DNA from: Bacteroidales bacterium
Lineage (GTDB): Bacteria > Bacteroidota > Bacteroidia > Bacteroidales > P3
Assembly (NCBI GenBank): GCA_017449975.1
Contig: JAFSYK010000044.1
Span: forward strand, 24,619 to 88,618
Length of the DNA stretch: 64,000 nucleotides
Reading direction: 5' to 3'
Part shown: in pieces, positions 8,165 through 16,041 of the stretch
Layout: every line of letters begins with the position of its first letter
Position numbering within the stretch: the first letter of the stretch is position 1
Made by a program: the position numbers and the translations under genes
The notes under the pieces: model-generated
Database searches by the model: none
The model's input: the letters and a program-made list of their open reading frames with translations, nothing else
Told to the model about the DNA's origin: nothing

Positions 8165-10177
8165 TTATTCTATCACAATCTCATAGACGCGGCCTTCGAT
8201 GTCGGTGGCGTTGAAGGGGATGAGACCTTGCATGTAGACGATGGGGGGCCACCATTCGGAGTAGTGGTACTCCTGCGTGACGATGCAGAGCATCTGGTTG
8301 CTGGGGATGGCGGTGTAGGTGTCGTTCATATAGCCCACCACCCGCATGTGCTGCGGGTCGGGGCCCACGCGCCAGATAATCTCTTTGGGTTTCCACTCGA
8401 TCTCGAAGTAATAGTAGTCCTCGTCAAAGATGCTGTTGGGGATGGGCGTCTTGGTGGTCAGCGCCTTGTAGGTGTCGGTCCAGCGCATGGCCTCGTAGGA
8501 CTGCCCCTGGTAGGGGATGTGCGTGAGGCCGGCGGCGAAGCGGCTGGGCTCCTGGCAGGCCAGGTCCCAGTTGGTGCAGCAGTACATGACATCGCTGTTG
8601 GCGCGGCCATCCTCCACCTTGTCGGGCTGGGTATAGTAGTCTTTGGGCCAGTAGCGCGAGGCTTTGACAATCTCTATGTCTATCTCCGAATAGTTGTCGT
8701 GCACATGCCTGTCGGGGTTCTCGCTGTCGTCGTTCTTGCTGATATAGCCGCCGTGGTAGCTGGGTCTGCGCCGGTTCCACTGGCTGCCGTCCTGATAGAT
8801 GAGCCAGAAAGCATAGGTCAGGCCATTCCAGACATTCTCCTTGTTGAGCATGGGCGGGAACTTGATTTTGCCGCGGTACTTGCCATAGGAAAAGCCTACA
8901 CGGGTCTTCACGCCAGTGGACTCCTTCTTTAATTTTGAATTTTGGATTTTGAATTTTGAAGGGTCTTTTTTTTCAGAATTCGAATTTCGAATTTCAAAAT
9001 TAGCATTGCCGGGGTTGATGATGGAGATATAGCTGCCGTCGGCGGAGGGGTAGACGGTGCTGCCCGGGCAGTCGGTGATGTGGGGATGGTCGTAGACGAG
9101 CTGGGTGCTGTCGTAGCGGGTGGCCGCCGCGTCGTAGTCGGCCTGCGTGTATTCGTCGATGTCCATCACCAGTGGTATGTTGCGCAGCGTGCGTTCCTGG
9201 CTGATGGCGGGGAAGAACTGTTGGTACAACGCATGACGGTACAGCGTGGTGTCGCTGCCCACACGGCCCGGTATCTCGTTCTTGTGCCGGTAGGCAACGC
9301 GTATCTGTGTCTCGTCGACGTAGACGCCCTGCTGCGGTGTCAGCACGGCACGGGTACGGAGCATCTTGCTGCCGTGCAGCAGATGGATGTGCCGGTTTTT
9401 GTTTTGGGCGAACCAGCTGTAGGGGTTCACGTAGTGGCTGTCGGCATCGGTGCGGTTGATATGCTGCACATAGTCGGGTATACGCTGCAGTCCCTCCTCG
9501 TCGCACACCACCAGCAGGAACGAATAGAGACCCGTGCGGGGGTTGCGTTTCCAGCGGTGGTTGACGTCGCCGCCCTGGTGACGTCGCTCGTTAAGCACCC
9601 AGCGGGTGTCGAGGAAGAGTTGCTCCTCCAGGCTGCGGTTGTTCTCGGGAGCCGCCACATCGCGCACATAGCGGAACCAGTGGGTGTCGTTCCTTATCTC
9701 GCGCTCGATGTCGTGCAGCGTCTCAAGGCTACAGTCAAAGTCGGTGAGATCGGCACCGTAGTATTGCCGCTCGTCGCGCGGGTTGCCCACGATGCGGAAG
9801 CTGTCGGCCACATGTCCGTCTGCCGGCACCTGGCGGAAGCCCACTGTCACATCCTCCCACGACCCGTAGAAGTTTTCGTAGTTCAGCGAGTCTGCGTCGT
9901 CGAACCTGTAGCTCTCGTTCTGGTAGTAAATCTTGTAGTAGAGCGGCTGGTCGGCGGTGGTGTCGAACACAAAGTGGAAATACTCGCCTTGGGCGGGCAG
10001 CACGACACCCTCCAATACCGCGTTTTCCATGTCCATGTCCATGCACACCGTGTCGCCCGCATACCCCACCATGGGGTCGAAAGTCCGCTCCCGCGGGGAA
10101 CAAGCGGAGAAAGCTAAAAAGTAAAAAGATAAAACTAAAAGGGGAAGCCCTGTTTTGGTTATCGTTGTTGTTTTCAT
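8165..10177 (-). CDS. Lipoprotein with C-terminal GH16-like domain
   Basis: A 670-residue protein whose N-terminus has a hydrophobic core and lipobox (LAFSAC, Cys near 26), so it is probably anchored as a lipoprotein. Residues about 30-400 are unrecognised. Residues about 430-670 look like a concanavalin-type GH16 domain: YGKYRGKIKFPP, a W-rich NGLTYAFW strand, E498-I-D500-I-E502 matching the lichenase-type EIDIE catalytic signature, then YYYFEIEWKPKEIIWRVG. A beta-glucan or related polysaccharide substrate is plausible but inferred. Two repeat-derived segments stand out: the hydrophobic core itself, and an Asn/Lys/Ser-rich block (about residues 392-416) from the array at 8931-9003. It is the last gene of the minus-strand polysaccharide cluster and starts 1 base after its neighbour's stop. 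Confidence 0.7.
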   Translation of the reverse strand: MKTTTITKTGLPLLVLSFYFLAFSACSPRERTFDPMVGYAGDTVCMDMDMENAVLEGVVLPAQGEYFHFVFDTTADQPLYYKIYYQNESYRFDDADSLNYENFYGSWEDVTVGFRQVPADGHVADSFRIVGNPRDERQYYGADLTDFDCSLETLHDIEREIRNDTHWFRYVRDVAAPENNRSLEEQLFLDTRWVLNERRHQGGDVNHRWKRNPRTGLYSFLLVVCDEEGLQRIPDYVQHINRTDADSHYVNPYSWFAQNKNRHIHLLHGSKMLRTRAVLTPQQGVYVDETQIRVAYRHKNEIPGRVGSDTTLYRHALYQQFFPAISQERTLRNIPLVMDIDEYTQADYDAAATRYDSTQLVYDHPHITDCPGSTVYPSADGSYISIINPGNANFEIRNSNSEKKDPSKFKIQNSKLKKESTGVKTRVGFSYGKYRGKIKFPPMLNKENVWNGLTYAFWLIYQDGSQWNRRRPSYHGGYISKNDDSENPDRHVHDNYSEIDIEIVKASRYWPKDYYTQPDKVEDGRANSDVMYCCTNWDLACQEPSRFAAGLTHIPYQGQSYEAMRWTDTYKALTTKTPIPNSIFDEDYYYFEIEWKPKEIIWRVGPDPQHMRVVGYMNDTYTAIPSNQMLCIVTQEYHYSEWWPPIVYMQGLIPFNATDIEGRVYEIVIE
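8931..9003 (-). repeat. Two heptad arrays inside the GH16-like gene
   Basis: On the plus strand four units of type AATTTTG (8931-8958), then a T-run, then four units of type AATTTCG (8976-9003). They encode the Asn/Lys/Phe-rich insert before the GH16-like domain without breaking the frame. Confidence 0.8.
10107..10141 (-). repeat. Five-unit heptad array encoding a signal-peptide core
   Basis: Read on the minus strand, five 7-bp units of type TTTTTAG/TTTTTAC translate as LLVLSFYFLAFS, the hydrophobic core of the lipoprotein signal. The same word fills spacers elsewhere (10177-10200, 34512-34550, 55644-55720). Confidence 0.85.
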
Positions 10178-10200
10178 TTTAGTTTTTAGTTTTTACTTTC
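10177..10200 (-). repeat. Heptad array spanning a stop/start junction
   Basis: Units of type TTTTTAG/TTTTTAC (plus strand) cover the last codons and stop of the AlgJ/AlgX-like gene and reach the ATG of the GH16-like gene. Confidence 0.75.
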
Positions 10201-11519
10201 TCAAAAAATTCCTCTGGGCGGGTGTGGATGAGGTATTCGGCGTCGTTGTAGATGGCCTGGTCGAGGTCGATGCCTTCGTTGGCGGCTTTCTCGCGCAGAT
10301 AGCCCAGCCAGTGCTCGTCGGCGCGGATGTTGTCGCTGATGCTGTCGCGCACCGCCGCGATCTCCTCGTCGCTGTAGTTCAGCGCCAGCAGCGCGTTGAC
10401 GATAAAGCCGTTGCCGAGGTCGTAGAGCTGACCGCTGCAGTAGATAAGCATGATGTAGTCGGCATCGTCGAGGGTCTGCCGCAGGTCGACTTGCGACACG
10501 TTGTCGTGCTCTGCGTCGAAGTAGATGGTGCTGTTGTAGAACCAGTAGTGGGCGTAGCGGAACAGCGAGTCGAGGGGGTAGTTGTAGCTGATGGTCCAGA
10601 AGAAGGAGTCGCCCACGGTAATCATCCCGGGCTTCTGTTGCGTTGCCTCTGCCGGCGCCAGCGTCACGTCGACATACTGGCATCTCTTCTGCCGCGGTAT
10701 GAAGGTGGTGTTGAGCAGCCGTCCCAGGTCGTCGTCGGGTTGCCGTGTCTTGTCGACGTAGGGTGTGCCGAGTTGCACGGGACGGATGGCGGCGCCGCCC
10801 AGTCCTTGCATATAGCGCAGGATGGAGTCGAAGGCATAGGTGGCGGCGATATTGCTCCAGTGGGTGCCCAGCGGCATCATGATGTCGTAGTCGACGCACT
10901 CCTTGAGTTGCAGAAACCAGCCGAGGATGTCGACATAGTTCACCCCGTAGCGGTCGAACAGCCGCGGATATTCGGGATAGGCGCGGGGCCCGAGCGGTCG
11001 TGTCAGGGTGTCGCGGGCGGGCAGGTGCTCGGGATAGAGGAAGTCTTTGCCCGGCGGTATGACGACGAACAGCGTGGTGCCGCGTTCCGCCAGCTGTCGC
11101 TGCAGCAGGGCGAGGCGCCGCGCCTCCAGGTCGAAACCGGCCAGCAGCTCCTCGGGCTTCTCCGTATACTTGTACATGCGGCTCTCGTAGTGGTCCTCCA
11201 CAAAATAGCGTTCGTAGAGATAGCCGTCGCGCCCGATGATGAGTCCCTTGTTCGTCGTCCGGTGGAAGCCGCTGAAGACATACTGGTTGTAGAGCCGTAT
11301 CGCCGCCTCGTTGAAGCCGAAATGTCCACGGAGGTATTTCTCCATCTGCGGCTGCCAGCTGCCGTCGTGGAAGCCGCGTGCCGTAAGGCGCGGAGCCTCC
11401 TCCATCACCCAGATGCCACGTAGTCCGCGCATGGGGATAAAATGCCACACACCCTGCGCCATGGCGAGAAAGAGCACGGTGAGAGAGATGAGGCAAAGTG
11501 TGCGGTGGATGCGGTGCAT
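10179..11519 (-). CDS. AlgJ/AlgX-like O-acetyltransferase (SGNH/DHHW-type)
   Basis: A 446-residue protein with a single N-terminal membrane anchor (LCLISLTVLFLAMAQGVW) and a long periplasmic part. It shows the family landmarks: G218-T-H220-W221 in place of the usual D-x-H-W, and G-D304-S305-F-F with the expected nucleophile Ser305. The Asp normally paired with the His is Gly here, a variant to note. Such proteins pass acetyl groups, delivered across the membrane by an MBOAT partner, to polysaccharides. The MBOAT gene lies 4 bases upstream, supporting a functional pair. Its last residues (KVKTKN) are encoded by spacer-type heptads that run through the stop codon to the next gene. Confidence 0.8.
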   Translation of the reverse strand: MHRIHRTLCLISLTVLFLAMAQGVWHFIPMRGLRGIWVMEEAPRLTARGFHDGSWQPQMEKYLRGHFGFNEAAIRLYNQYVFSGFHRTTNKGLIIGRDGYLYERYFVEDHYESRMYKYTEKPEELLAGFDLEARRLALLQRQLAERGTTLFVVIPPGKDFLYPEHLPARDTLTRPLGPRAYPEYPRLFDRYGVNYVDILGWFLQLKECVDYDIMMPLGTHWSNIAATYAFDSILRYMQGLGGAAIRPVQLGTPYVDKTRQPDDDLGRLLNTTFIPRQKRCQYVDVTLAPAEATQQKPGMITVGDSFFWTISYNYPLDSLFRYAHYWFYNSTIYFDAEHDNVSQVDLRQTLDDADYIMLIYCSGQLYDLGNGFIVNALLALNYSDEEIAAVRDSISDNIRADEHWLGYLREKAANEGIDLDQAIYNDAEYLIHTRPEEFFEKVKTKN

Positions 11520-11523
11520 GGTG

Positions 11524-13044
11524 TCAGAATCTGAAATAGATGAAGGGGCTGAAATCGGTGGCGGCGAGGGCGCCCACGCAGAGGAAGAACAGCAGTCCTG
11601 CCGCGACCCACACGGCGATGTGCTGGCGCGGACTGTAGTCGGTATAGTAGACCCATTGCTGCAGCTTGCGACCCCAGGGGACGAGTGTCACGAAGGCGAA
11701 GCAGAGCGCGGCGATGAGGGTGACAATAAATTGAGAATTGAGAATTGAGAATTGAGAATGGGTCTGTGTTGGGGTGAAATCGAACGCGAAGAGGCGGGTG
11801 AGGAAGGTCCAGCAGTCGCCCAGGTTCTCGATGCGGAACAGCGCCCAGCCCACCATGACCACGAGGAAGGTGAGAAGAACCTTTATTAAATTGAGAAGTG
11901 AGAAGTGAGAATTGAGAATTGAGAACTGTGGTTGGCGGCCCTGTGGAGCCAATTGAAAATTGAAATTTTTATTCTTTTGGGGTTGGGGCGGTTGGTTCCA
12001 GCCGGTGAGGCGTTCCAGCACCAGAAAGAAGCCGTGGTAGGCGCCCCACAGCACGAAGTTCCAGCCGGCGCCGTGCCACAGGCCGCTGAGCAGGAAAACC
12101 ACCCAGAGGTTGAGGTAGGTGCGCCAGACCCCTTTGCGGTTGCCGCCGAGGGGGATGTAGAGGTAGTTGCGCATAAAGGTGCCGAGGGTGATGTGCCAGC
12201 GGCGCCAGAACTCGGTGACGGAGGTAGAGATGTAGGGGTTGTCGAAGTTCTCGGGGAAGCGGAACCCCATGATGCGACCCAGACCGATGGCCATGTCGCT
12301 GTAGCCCGAGAAGTCGAAGTAGAGCTGCATGGTGTAGGCGGCTATCGTCACCCATGCCGTGCCGCTGTCCAGCGTCGCCAGGTCGCCGCCCAGCACCACG
12401 TCCACGGTGCGGCCGATGACGTCGGCGACGAGCACCTTCTTCGACAGACCGATGACGAAGCGGTAGAAGCCCTGCAGGCACTCGTCCCAGCGCAGCCGTC
12501 GCCGGGCGGAGATCTGGTCGGCAATCTCGTTGTAGCGCACTATGGGTCCCGCTATCAGCTGCGGGAACATGATGATGTAGACCACATAGTCCGTCAGCCT
12601 CTCCATGGGTCGGTTGACTCCGCGGTAGGTGTCGATGACATAGGTCACCGACTGGAAGGTGAAGAAACTGATGCCGATGGGCAGCAGCACATGGGTCCAG
12701 CTCATCGTGCCCAGGCCGAGTGCCGTCAGCATGGCGTTGACGTTGTCAACAAAGAAATTGGCGTATTTGAAGTAGGCCAGCAGTCCCAGACTCACCGTCA
12801 GCGCCGCCGCGCACCACAGCCGTTTGGCGGTGACGGTGCGGGCTTTTTCCATTGCCCGCACGAGGTAGAAATTGGCGACGGTCGAGGCCAGCAGCGTCAG
12901 CACGAAGTCCGGCGCACCCCAGGCGTAGAACACAATCGAGGCGACCAGCAGCACGACATTGCGCCACCGTTCCCGCACAAGGAAGTAGACCAGCAGGAAC
13001 ACTGGCAGGAAATACAACAGGAATATGTGACTGCTGAAAACCAC
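11524..13044 (-). CDS. MBOAT family O-acyltransferase (AlgI-like)
   Basis: A 506-residue multi-span membrane protein. It has the family core FDFSGYSDMAIGLGRIMGFRFPENFDNPY, EFWRRWHITLGTFMRNYLYIPLGG, and the catalytic His324 in SGLWHGAGWNF. AlgI-like proteins move acetyl groups from the cytoplasm to a periplasmic transferase; the adjacent AlgJ/AlgX-like gene fits. The start is GTG at 13044 (VFSSHIFLLYFLPVF). Two repeat-derived inserts interrupt the normal sequence: residues about 358-386 (ending in a heptad-encoded FSILNS-type block) and about 428-440 (a second FSILNSQF block). Both keep the frame and fall in loop regions between membrane spans. Confidence 0.9.
   Translation of the reverse strand: MVFSSHIFLLYFLPVFLLVYFLVRERWRNVVLLVASIVFYAWGAPDFVLTLLASTVANFYLVRAMEKARTVTAKRLWCAAALTVSLGLLAYFKYANFFVDNVNAMLTALGLGTMSWTHVLLPIGISFFTFQSVTYVIDTYRGVNRPMERLTDYVVYIIMFPQLIAGPIVRYNEIADQISARRRLRWDECLQGFYRFVIGLSKKVLVADVIGRTVDVVLGGDLATLDSGTAWVTIAAYTMQLYFDFSGYSDMAIGLGRIMGFRFPENFDNPYISTSVTEFWRRWHITLGTFMRNYLYIPLGGNRKGVWRTYLNLWVVFLLSGLWHGAGWNFVLWGAYHGFFLVLERLTGWNQPPQPQKNKNFNFQLAPQGRQPQFSILNSHFSLLNLIKVLLTFLVVMVGWALFRIENLGDCWTFLTRLFAFDFTPTQTHSQFSILNSQFIVTLIAALCFAFVTLVPWGRKLQQWVYYTDYSPRQHIAVWVAAGLLFFLCVGALAATDFSPFIYFRF
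11730..11759 (-). repeat. ATTGAGA heptad array inside the MBOAT gene
   Basis: Four perfect units of ATTGAGA on the plus strand. Read on the minus strand three units give one turn of the peptide FSILNSQ, visible in the protein. Confidence 0.9.
11890..11966 (-). repeat. Heptad array plus GC hairpin-type segment inside the MBOAT gene
   Basis: Five units of A(T/G)TGAGA (11890-11924) are followed by a segment containing GGCGGCCCTGTGGAGCC, which recurs with one or two changes at 18232-18252 beside other heptads. The whole block is translated in frame. Confidence 0.75.
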
Positions 13045-13046
13045 TT

Positions 13047-13078
13047 TTTAGTTTTTAGCTTTTACTTTTTAATTTAAT
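13047..13078 (-). repeat. Heptad array at the junction of the membrane protein and MBOAT genes
   Basis: TTTTTAG/TTTTTAC-type units cover the final seven codons and stop of the membrane protein and end just before the GTG start of the MBOAT gene. Confidence 0.7.
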
Positions 13079-14287
13079 ACTCTCCCAGTCCACCAGGCTG
13101 GCGGCGGCGAAGAGCAGCCCCAGGATGGTGACGGCGAGGATGCGGTAGGTGAACCAGAAATGAAGCCCCGAATGGTTGGCCAGAGCCATGAACCAGACGA
13201 GGGGTGCCAGTGCTACGACAAAGCAGGTCAGCGCCTGTCGCCAGCCTTTGCGGTTGAAGTGACGCACTGCCAGTACGACCAACACGACCAGCGCCACTGT
13301 GGCGTAGAACCACGGCACCTGCTCCAGGTTGCGTGTCATGGCCTCCCAGCGGTCGAACTGTTCGACAGAGGCACGCAACGCCACCTGTCCGGTGGCGTCG
13401 GCAAAGACATCGAACGAGGTGGTCACGGTGGCCAGCAGCCATTTGGCAGCCCAGGTGGCGCCATAGCCGACGACCCAGATGAGGGAGTGTAAAATTGAGG
13501 ATTTGTGCGTCTCACATATACCATCATCCACCTTTTCTCTTGAAACCAGCCACACCAGCAGGGGGATGCCCCAGGTGAGCAGGGGACAGGTGAGCAGGTC
13601 GAAGTAAGCGGTCAGCGAGCCCATCACCAAGAAGAACGGCAGCAGCTGTCGCGGTTCCCGCACACGGTACAGCACCCACAGTGTTCCTGCCAGGGCCAGC
13701 AGCAGGGTGGTGAAAAACTGGATGGAGTGCTGCATGATGAAGAGGTTGACGGAGGCCAGGGCGAGCGCGTAAACCACCGCTGCCCAGGTGCCAATGCGGC
13801 GTGCCATGAGGACGAGTGCCCATGCCAGCAGCAGCGACGACAGCAGGTAGAAAAAGGTGCGCAGCGCCAAGTAGTCGTTGATGTAGAGCAGCGCGCGCAT
13901 GAGGAATGTGCTGCCGTGCCAATAGCGGGGGTAGCATAGCTCTTGTAGCGGCTGGTCGCCGTCGACCATAAGCCGCAGGTTTGCGCACTCTTCTCCGCCG
14001 CTAACCTGTCGCGGCACCAGCATCGTGCGCTGCCACAGGTTCTGCTCCGTCCGTCCGTTGGTCAGCGCCTGGTTGACAATCAGTGCGTCGGTGAAGTTGT
14101 CCATGTAGTAGGTGGACTTGTAGAGGAAGGCAAACCAGAAATCGGACTGGAGGTCGTGTTGGTCGACGGTTTCTTTCACATGCTCCTCCACTGGCGCCTG
14201 GGGCAGCAGGGAGGTGGCCAGCCCGAAAAGCAGATAGCAGGCGATTAAAACTAAAAAGTAAAAACTAAAAACTAAAAATCTTTTCAT
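13055..14287 (-). CDS. Multi-span membrane protein of unknown function in polysaccharide cluster
   Basis: A 410-residue protein if started at ATG 14287 (MKRFLVFSFYFLV...); an ATG seven codons upstream is also open. After the first membrane span comes an extracytoplasmic stretch of about 110 residues (VKETVDQHDLQSDFWF ... LQELCYPRYWHG), followed by roughly nine spans. The topology resembles membrane glycosyltransferases of the GT-C or polymerase type, but no diagnostic motif is seen, so no function is claimed. It lies between the GT2 gene (46 bases upstream) and the acyltransferase genes. Its first hydrophobic segment and its last residues (IKLKSKS) are both encoded by heptad arrays. Confidence 0.65.
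   Translation of the reverse strand: MKRFLVFSFYFLVLIACYLLFGLATSLLPQAPVEEHVKETVDQHDLQSDFWFAFLYKSTYYMDNFTDALIVNQALTNGRTEQNLWQRTMLVPRQVSGGEECANLRLMVDGDQPLQELCYPRYWHGSTFLMRALLYINDYLALRTFFYLLSSLLLAWALVLMARRIGTWAAVVYALALASVNLFIMQHSIQFFTTLLLALAGTLWVLYRVREPRQLLPFFLVMGSLTAYFDLLTCPLLTWGIPLLVWLVSREKVDDGICETHKSSILHSLIWVVGYGATWAAKWLLATVTTSFDVFADATGQVALRASVEQFDRWEAMTRNLEQVPWFYATVALVVLVVLAVRHFNRKGWRQALTCFVVALAPLVWFMALANHSGLHFWFTYRILAVTILGLLFAAASLVDWESIKLKSKS
14244..14278 (-). repeat. Five-unit heptad array encoding the first membrane segment
   Basis: On the plus strand five 7-bp units of type CTAAAAA/GTAAAAA. In the minus-strand gene they encode LVFSFYFLVLI, the hydrophobic core of the first span. Confidence 0.85.
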
Positions 14288-14299
14288 GGCCGGAAACAC

Positions 14300-14327
14300 A
14301 TTAAACATTAAACGTTAAACATTAAAC
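14300..14327. repeat. Heptad array, 4 units of (A/G)TTAAAC
   Basis: Four 7-bp units directly upstream of the membrane protein gene. The same word family recurs at 15485-15512. Confidence 0.8.
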
Positions 14328-14333
14328 GTATGC

Positions 14334-15269
14334 TCAGTTTCCCTCCGCGTAGCGGAGAAGGGCGAGTTCATAGCTCTTCCTATCTTTGGTGACGATGACG
14401 TCGAGACAGAGTCCCACCGCCACCGCCAGCAGGGCGGCCAGCAGCAGGAACATGGCGACGATGAGGGTCGGGAAGCGCGGCACCAGTCCCGTCTGGAAAT
14501 ACTCCACCAGCACGGGCAGTAGCATGCCGACGCCCAGCACGGCCAGCAACACGGCCAGCCAGCCGAAGAAACGCATGGGACGGTATTCTTTGAAAAGGGT
14601 GACGATGGTCATCAGCACCTTCCAGCCATCCTTGAAGGTGTTGAGTTTGGAGACACTGCCGGCGGGCCGGTCACGGTAGTCCACAGGCACCTCTTTCAGC
14701 CGGAAACGCTTGTCGAGGGCGTGGATGGTCATCTCCGTCTCTATCTCAAACTGGCCGCTCATGACGGGGAACAGCTTGACGAAGCGACGGCTGAAAGCGC
14801 GGTAGCCGGTCATGATGTCTTTCACCTCGGTGTGCCACAGTCGGCAGATGAGGCTGCGCACCAGCCGGTTGCCGCTGTTGTGGAACGGACGTTTGTTCTG
14901 TTGGAAGTAGGTCGACGACAGCCGGTCGCCGATGACCATGTCCACCTGCTCGTCGCGCACCGCCTCCACCATGGCCGTTGCGTGGTGGGCAGGGTAGGTG
15001 TCGTCGCCGTCCACCATGAGGTAGCAGTCGGCCTCCACCTCGCGGAACATGCGACGGATGACGTGCCCCTTGCCTTGCTCGTGCTCGTGGCGCACAACGG
15101 CGCCGGCCTTGGCGGCCAGCAGGGCGGTGCGGTCGGTGGAGTTGTTGTCGTAGACATAGATGTCGGCGTCGGGCAGCACCTCACGGAAATCGCGCACCAC
15201 CTTGCCGATGGTCTTCTCTTCGTTGAAGCAGGGTATCAGCACAGCAGTGCGATAGATTTTCGTCTCCAT
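14334..15269 (-). CDS. GT2 family glycosyltransferase with two C-terminal membrane spans
   Basis: A 311-residue protein. The N-terminal GT-A domain has the nucleotide-binding start (TAVLIPCFNEEKTIGKVV), the metal-binding DGDDTYPA motif near residue 87, and MTGYRAFSRRFVK. This is the pattern of polyprenyl-phosphate sugar transferases (DPM1/GtrB/ArnC group). Two hydrophobic spans fill residues about 228-290. It probably makes a lipid-linked sugar for the polysaccharide acted on by the downstream genes; that link is inferred. It is the first gene of the cluster; the upstream spacer is wholly made of repeat arrays and no clear promoter is seen. Confidence 0.85.
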   Translation of the reverse strand: METKIYRTAVLIPCFNEEKTIGKVVRDFREVLPDADIYVYDNNSTDRTALLAAKAGAVVRHEHEQGKGHVIRRMFREVEADCYLMVDGDDTYPAHHATAMVEAVRDEQVDMVIGDRLSSTYFQQNKRPFHNSGNRLVRSLICRLWHTEVKDIMTGYRAFSRRFVKLFPVMSGQFEIETEMTIHALDKRFRLKEVPVDYRDRPAGSVSKLNTFKDGWKVLMTIVTLFKEYRPMRFFGWLAVLLAVLGVGMLLPVLVEYFQTGLVPRFPTLIVAMFLLLAALLAVAVGLCLDVIVTKDRKSYELALLRYAEGN

Positions 15270-15288
15270 TAAACCTGATACTATTTTG

Positions 15289-15333
15289 GTAGTTAATGTA
15301 GTTAAGGTAGTTAAAGTAGTTAAGGTGGTTAAA
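15289..15333. repeat. Nonad array, 5 units of GTAGTTAAn
   Basis: Five 9-bp units, the first of four arrays in the spacer between the GT2 gene and the GreA-like gene. Confidence 0.85.
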
Positions 15334-15361
15334 GTTAGTTAAAGGACAAATGACTAATAAC

Positions 15362-15440
15362 TTCTTAGTTCTTAACTCTTACTTCTTACTTCCCCTAACT
15401 GCTAACCGCTTTTTAGATTTTAGTTTTTACTTTTTAGTTT
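15362..15440. repeat. Heptad arrays of TTCTTAn and TTTTTAn type
   Basis: About five units of type TTCTTAG (from 15362) grade into degenerate units and then into TTTTTAG/TTTTTAC units near 15409-15440, all with a 7-bp step. Confidence 0.7.
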
Positions 15441-15445
15441 AAAAC

Positions 15446-15512
15446 CTACCCCTTTAACCTTTTGAACCCCTTAACCCCTTTAAACGTTAAACCTTAAACG
15501 TTAAACGATAAA
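15446..15512. repeat. Nonad array (CCCTTTAAC type) followed by heptad array (GTTAAAC type)
   Basis: About four degenerate 9-bp units of CCCTTTAAC type are followed by four 7-bp units of GTTAAAC type, so the period changes inside one spacer. Confidence 0.7.
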
Positions 15513-15514
15513 CA

Positions 15515-15991
15515 TCAGTATATCTCTTGTATCGTTTGGCTGATGCCGTTGAAGACGATGGTGTCGCCTATCTTGTGACCTTTCAGCGCCAGGTAGATGG
15601 GGGTCTGGGCGCTGATGGCAAAGTAGGTCTCCTGCGGCTGGCTCAGCGGCGCCTGGTGCGGCACCAGGAATTTGCCGGCGCCGATGCTGAGGAAAAACCG
15701 TTGCTTATCGGTCTCGACGATGGCGCCGTGGTCGGCGCTGTCGTGGGGTGCCTGCTGCAGCAGTTCGCGCAGCACACGGATGCTGGCGTTGGCGTTGGCG
15801 AGCTGTTTGGCGTACATGTCGCGCGACCGCATCAATTTGGTGCGGTAGCTGTCGTAGCGGTCCACGTTGGCGCCGTAGTCGTTGCTCTGCTGCTGCGCCG
15901 AGTCCATCTCCTGCTTGGCAATAGACGCAATCTGCTCCTGCTGGCTAAGGCAGGAGCAGATCACTTGTTGGCGTTTTTCGTCTCTATTCAT
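15515..15991 (-). CDS. GreA/GreB-like small protein
   Basis: A 158-residue protein. Residues 1-80 are charged and helical (probable coiled coil), and the C-terminal half ends FAISAQTPIYLALKGHKIGDTIVFNGISQTIQEIY, which follows the GreA/GreB C-terminal pattern (SP-x-x-ALxGKxxGDxV ... IxxI). It is shorter and more divergent than the true GreA at 55003-55476. Related Bacteroidetes proteins are often mislabelled as 3-oxoacyl-ACP synthase. A role at RNA polymerase is inferred only from the fold-like pattern. It lies 50 bases downstream of the aminotransferase gene on the same strand, across a nonad array. Confidence 0.6.
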   Translation of the reverse strand: MNRDEKRQQVICSCLSQQEQIASIAKQEMDSAQQQSNDYGANVDRYDSYRTKLMRSRDMYAKQLANANASIRVLRELLQQAPHDSADHGAIVETDKQRFFLSIGAGKFLVPHQAPLSQPQETYFAISAQTPIYLALKGHKIGDTIVFNGISQTIQEIY

Positions 15992-15993
15992 AA

Positions 15994-16038
15994 TCTAGGT
16001 TTTCTAGATTATCTAGATTGTCCAGATATCCTGGATTT
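15994..16038. repeat. Nonad array, 5 units of TCTAGATTn type
   Basis: Five 9-bp units, with increasing divergence, fill the whole spacer between the aminotransferase stop and the GreA-like start. Confidence 0.8.
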
Positions 16039-16041
16039 GGA

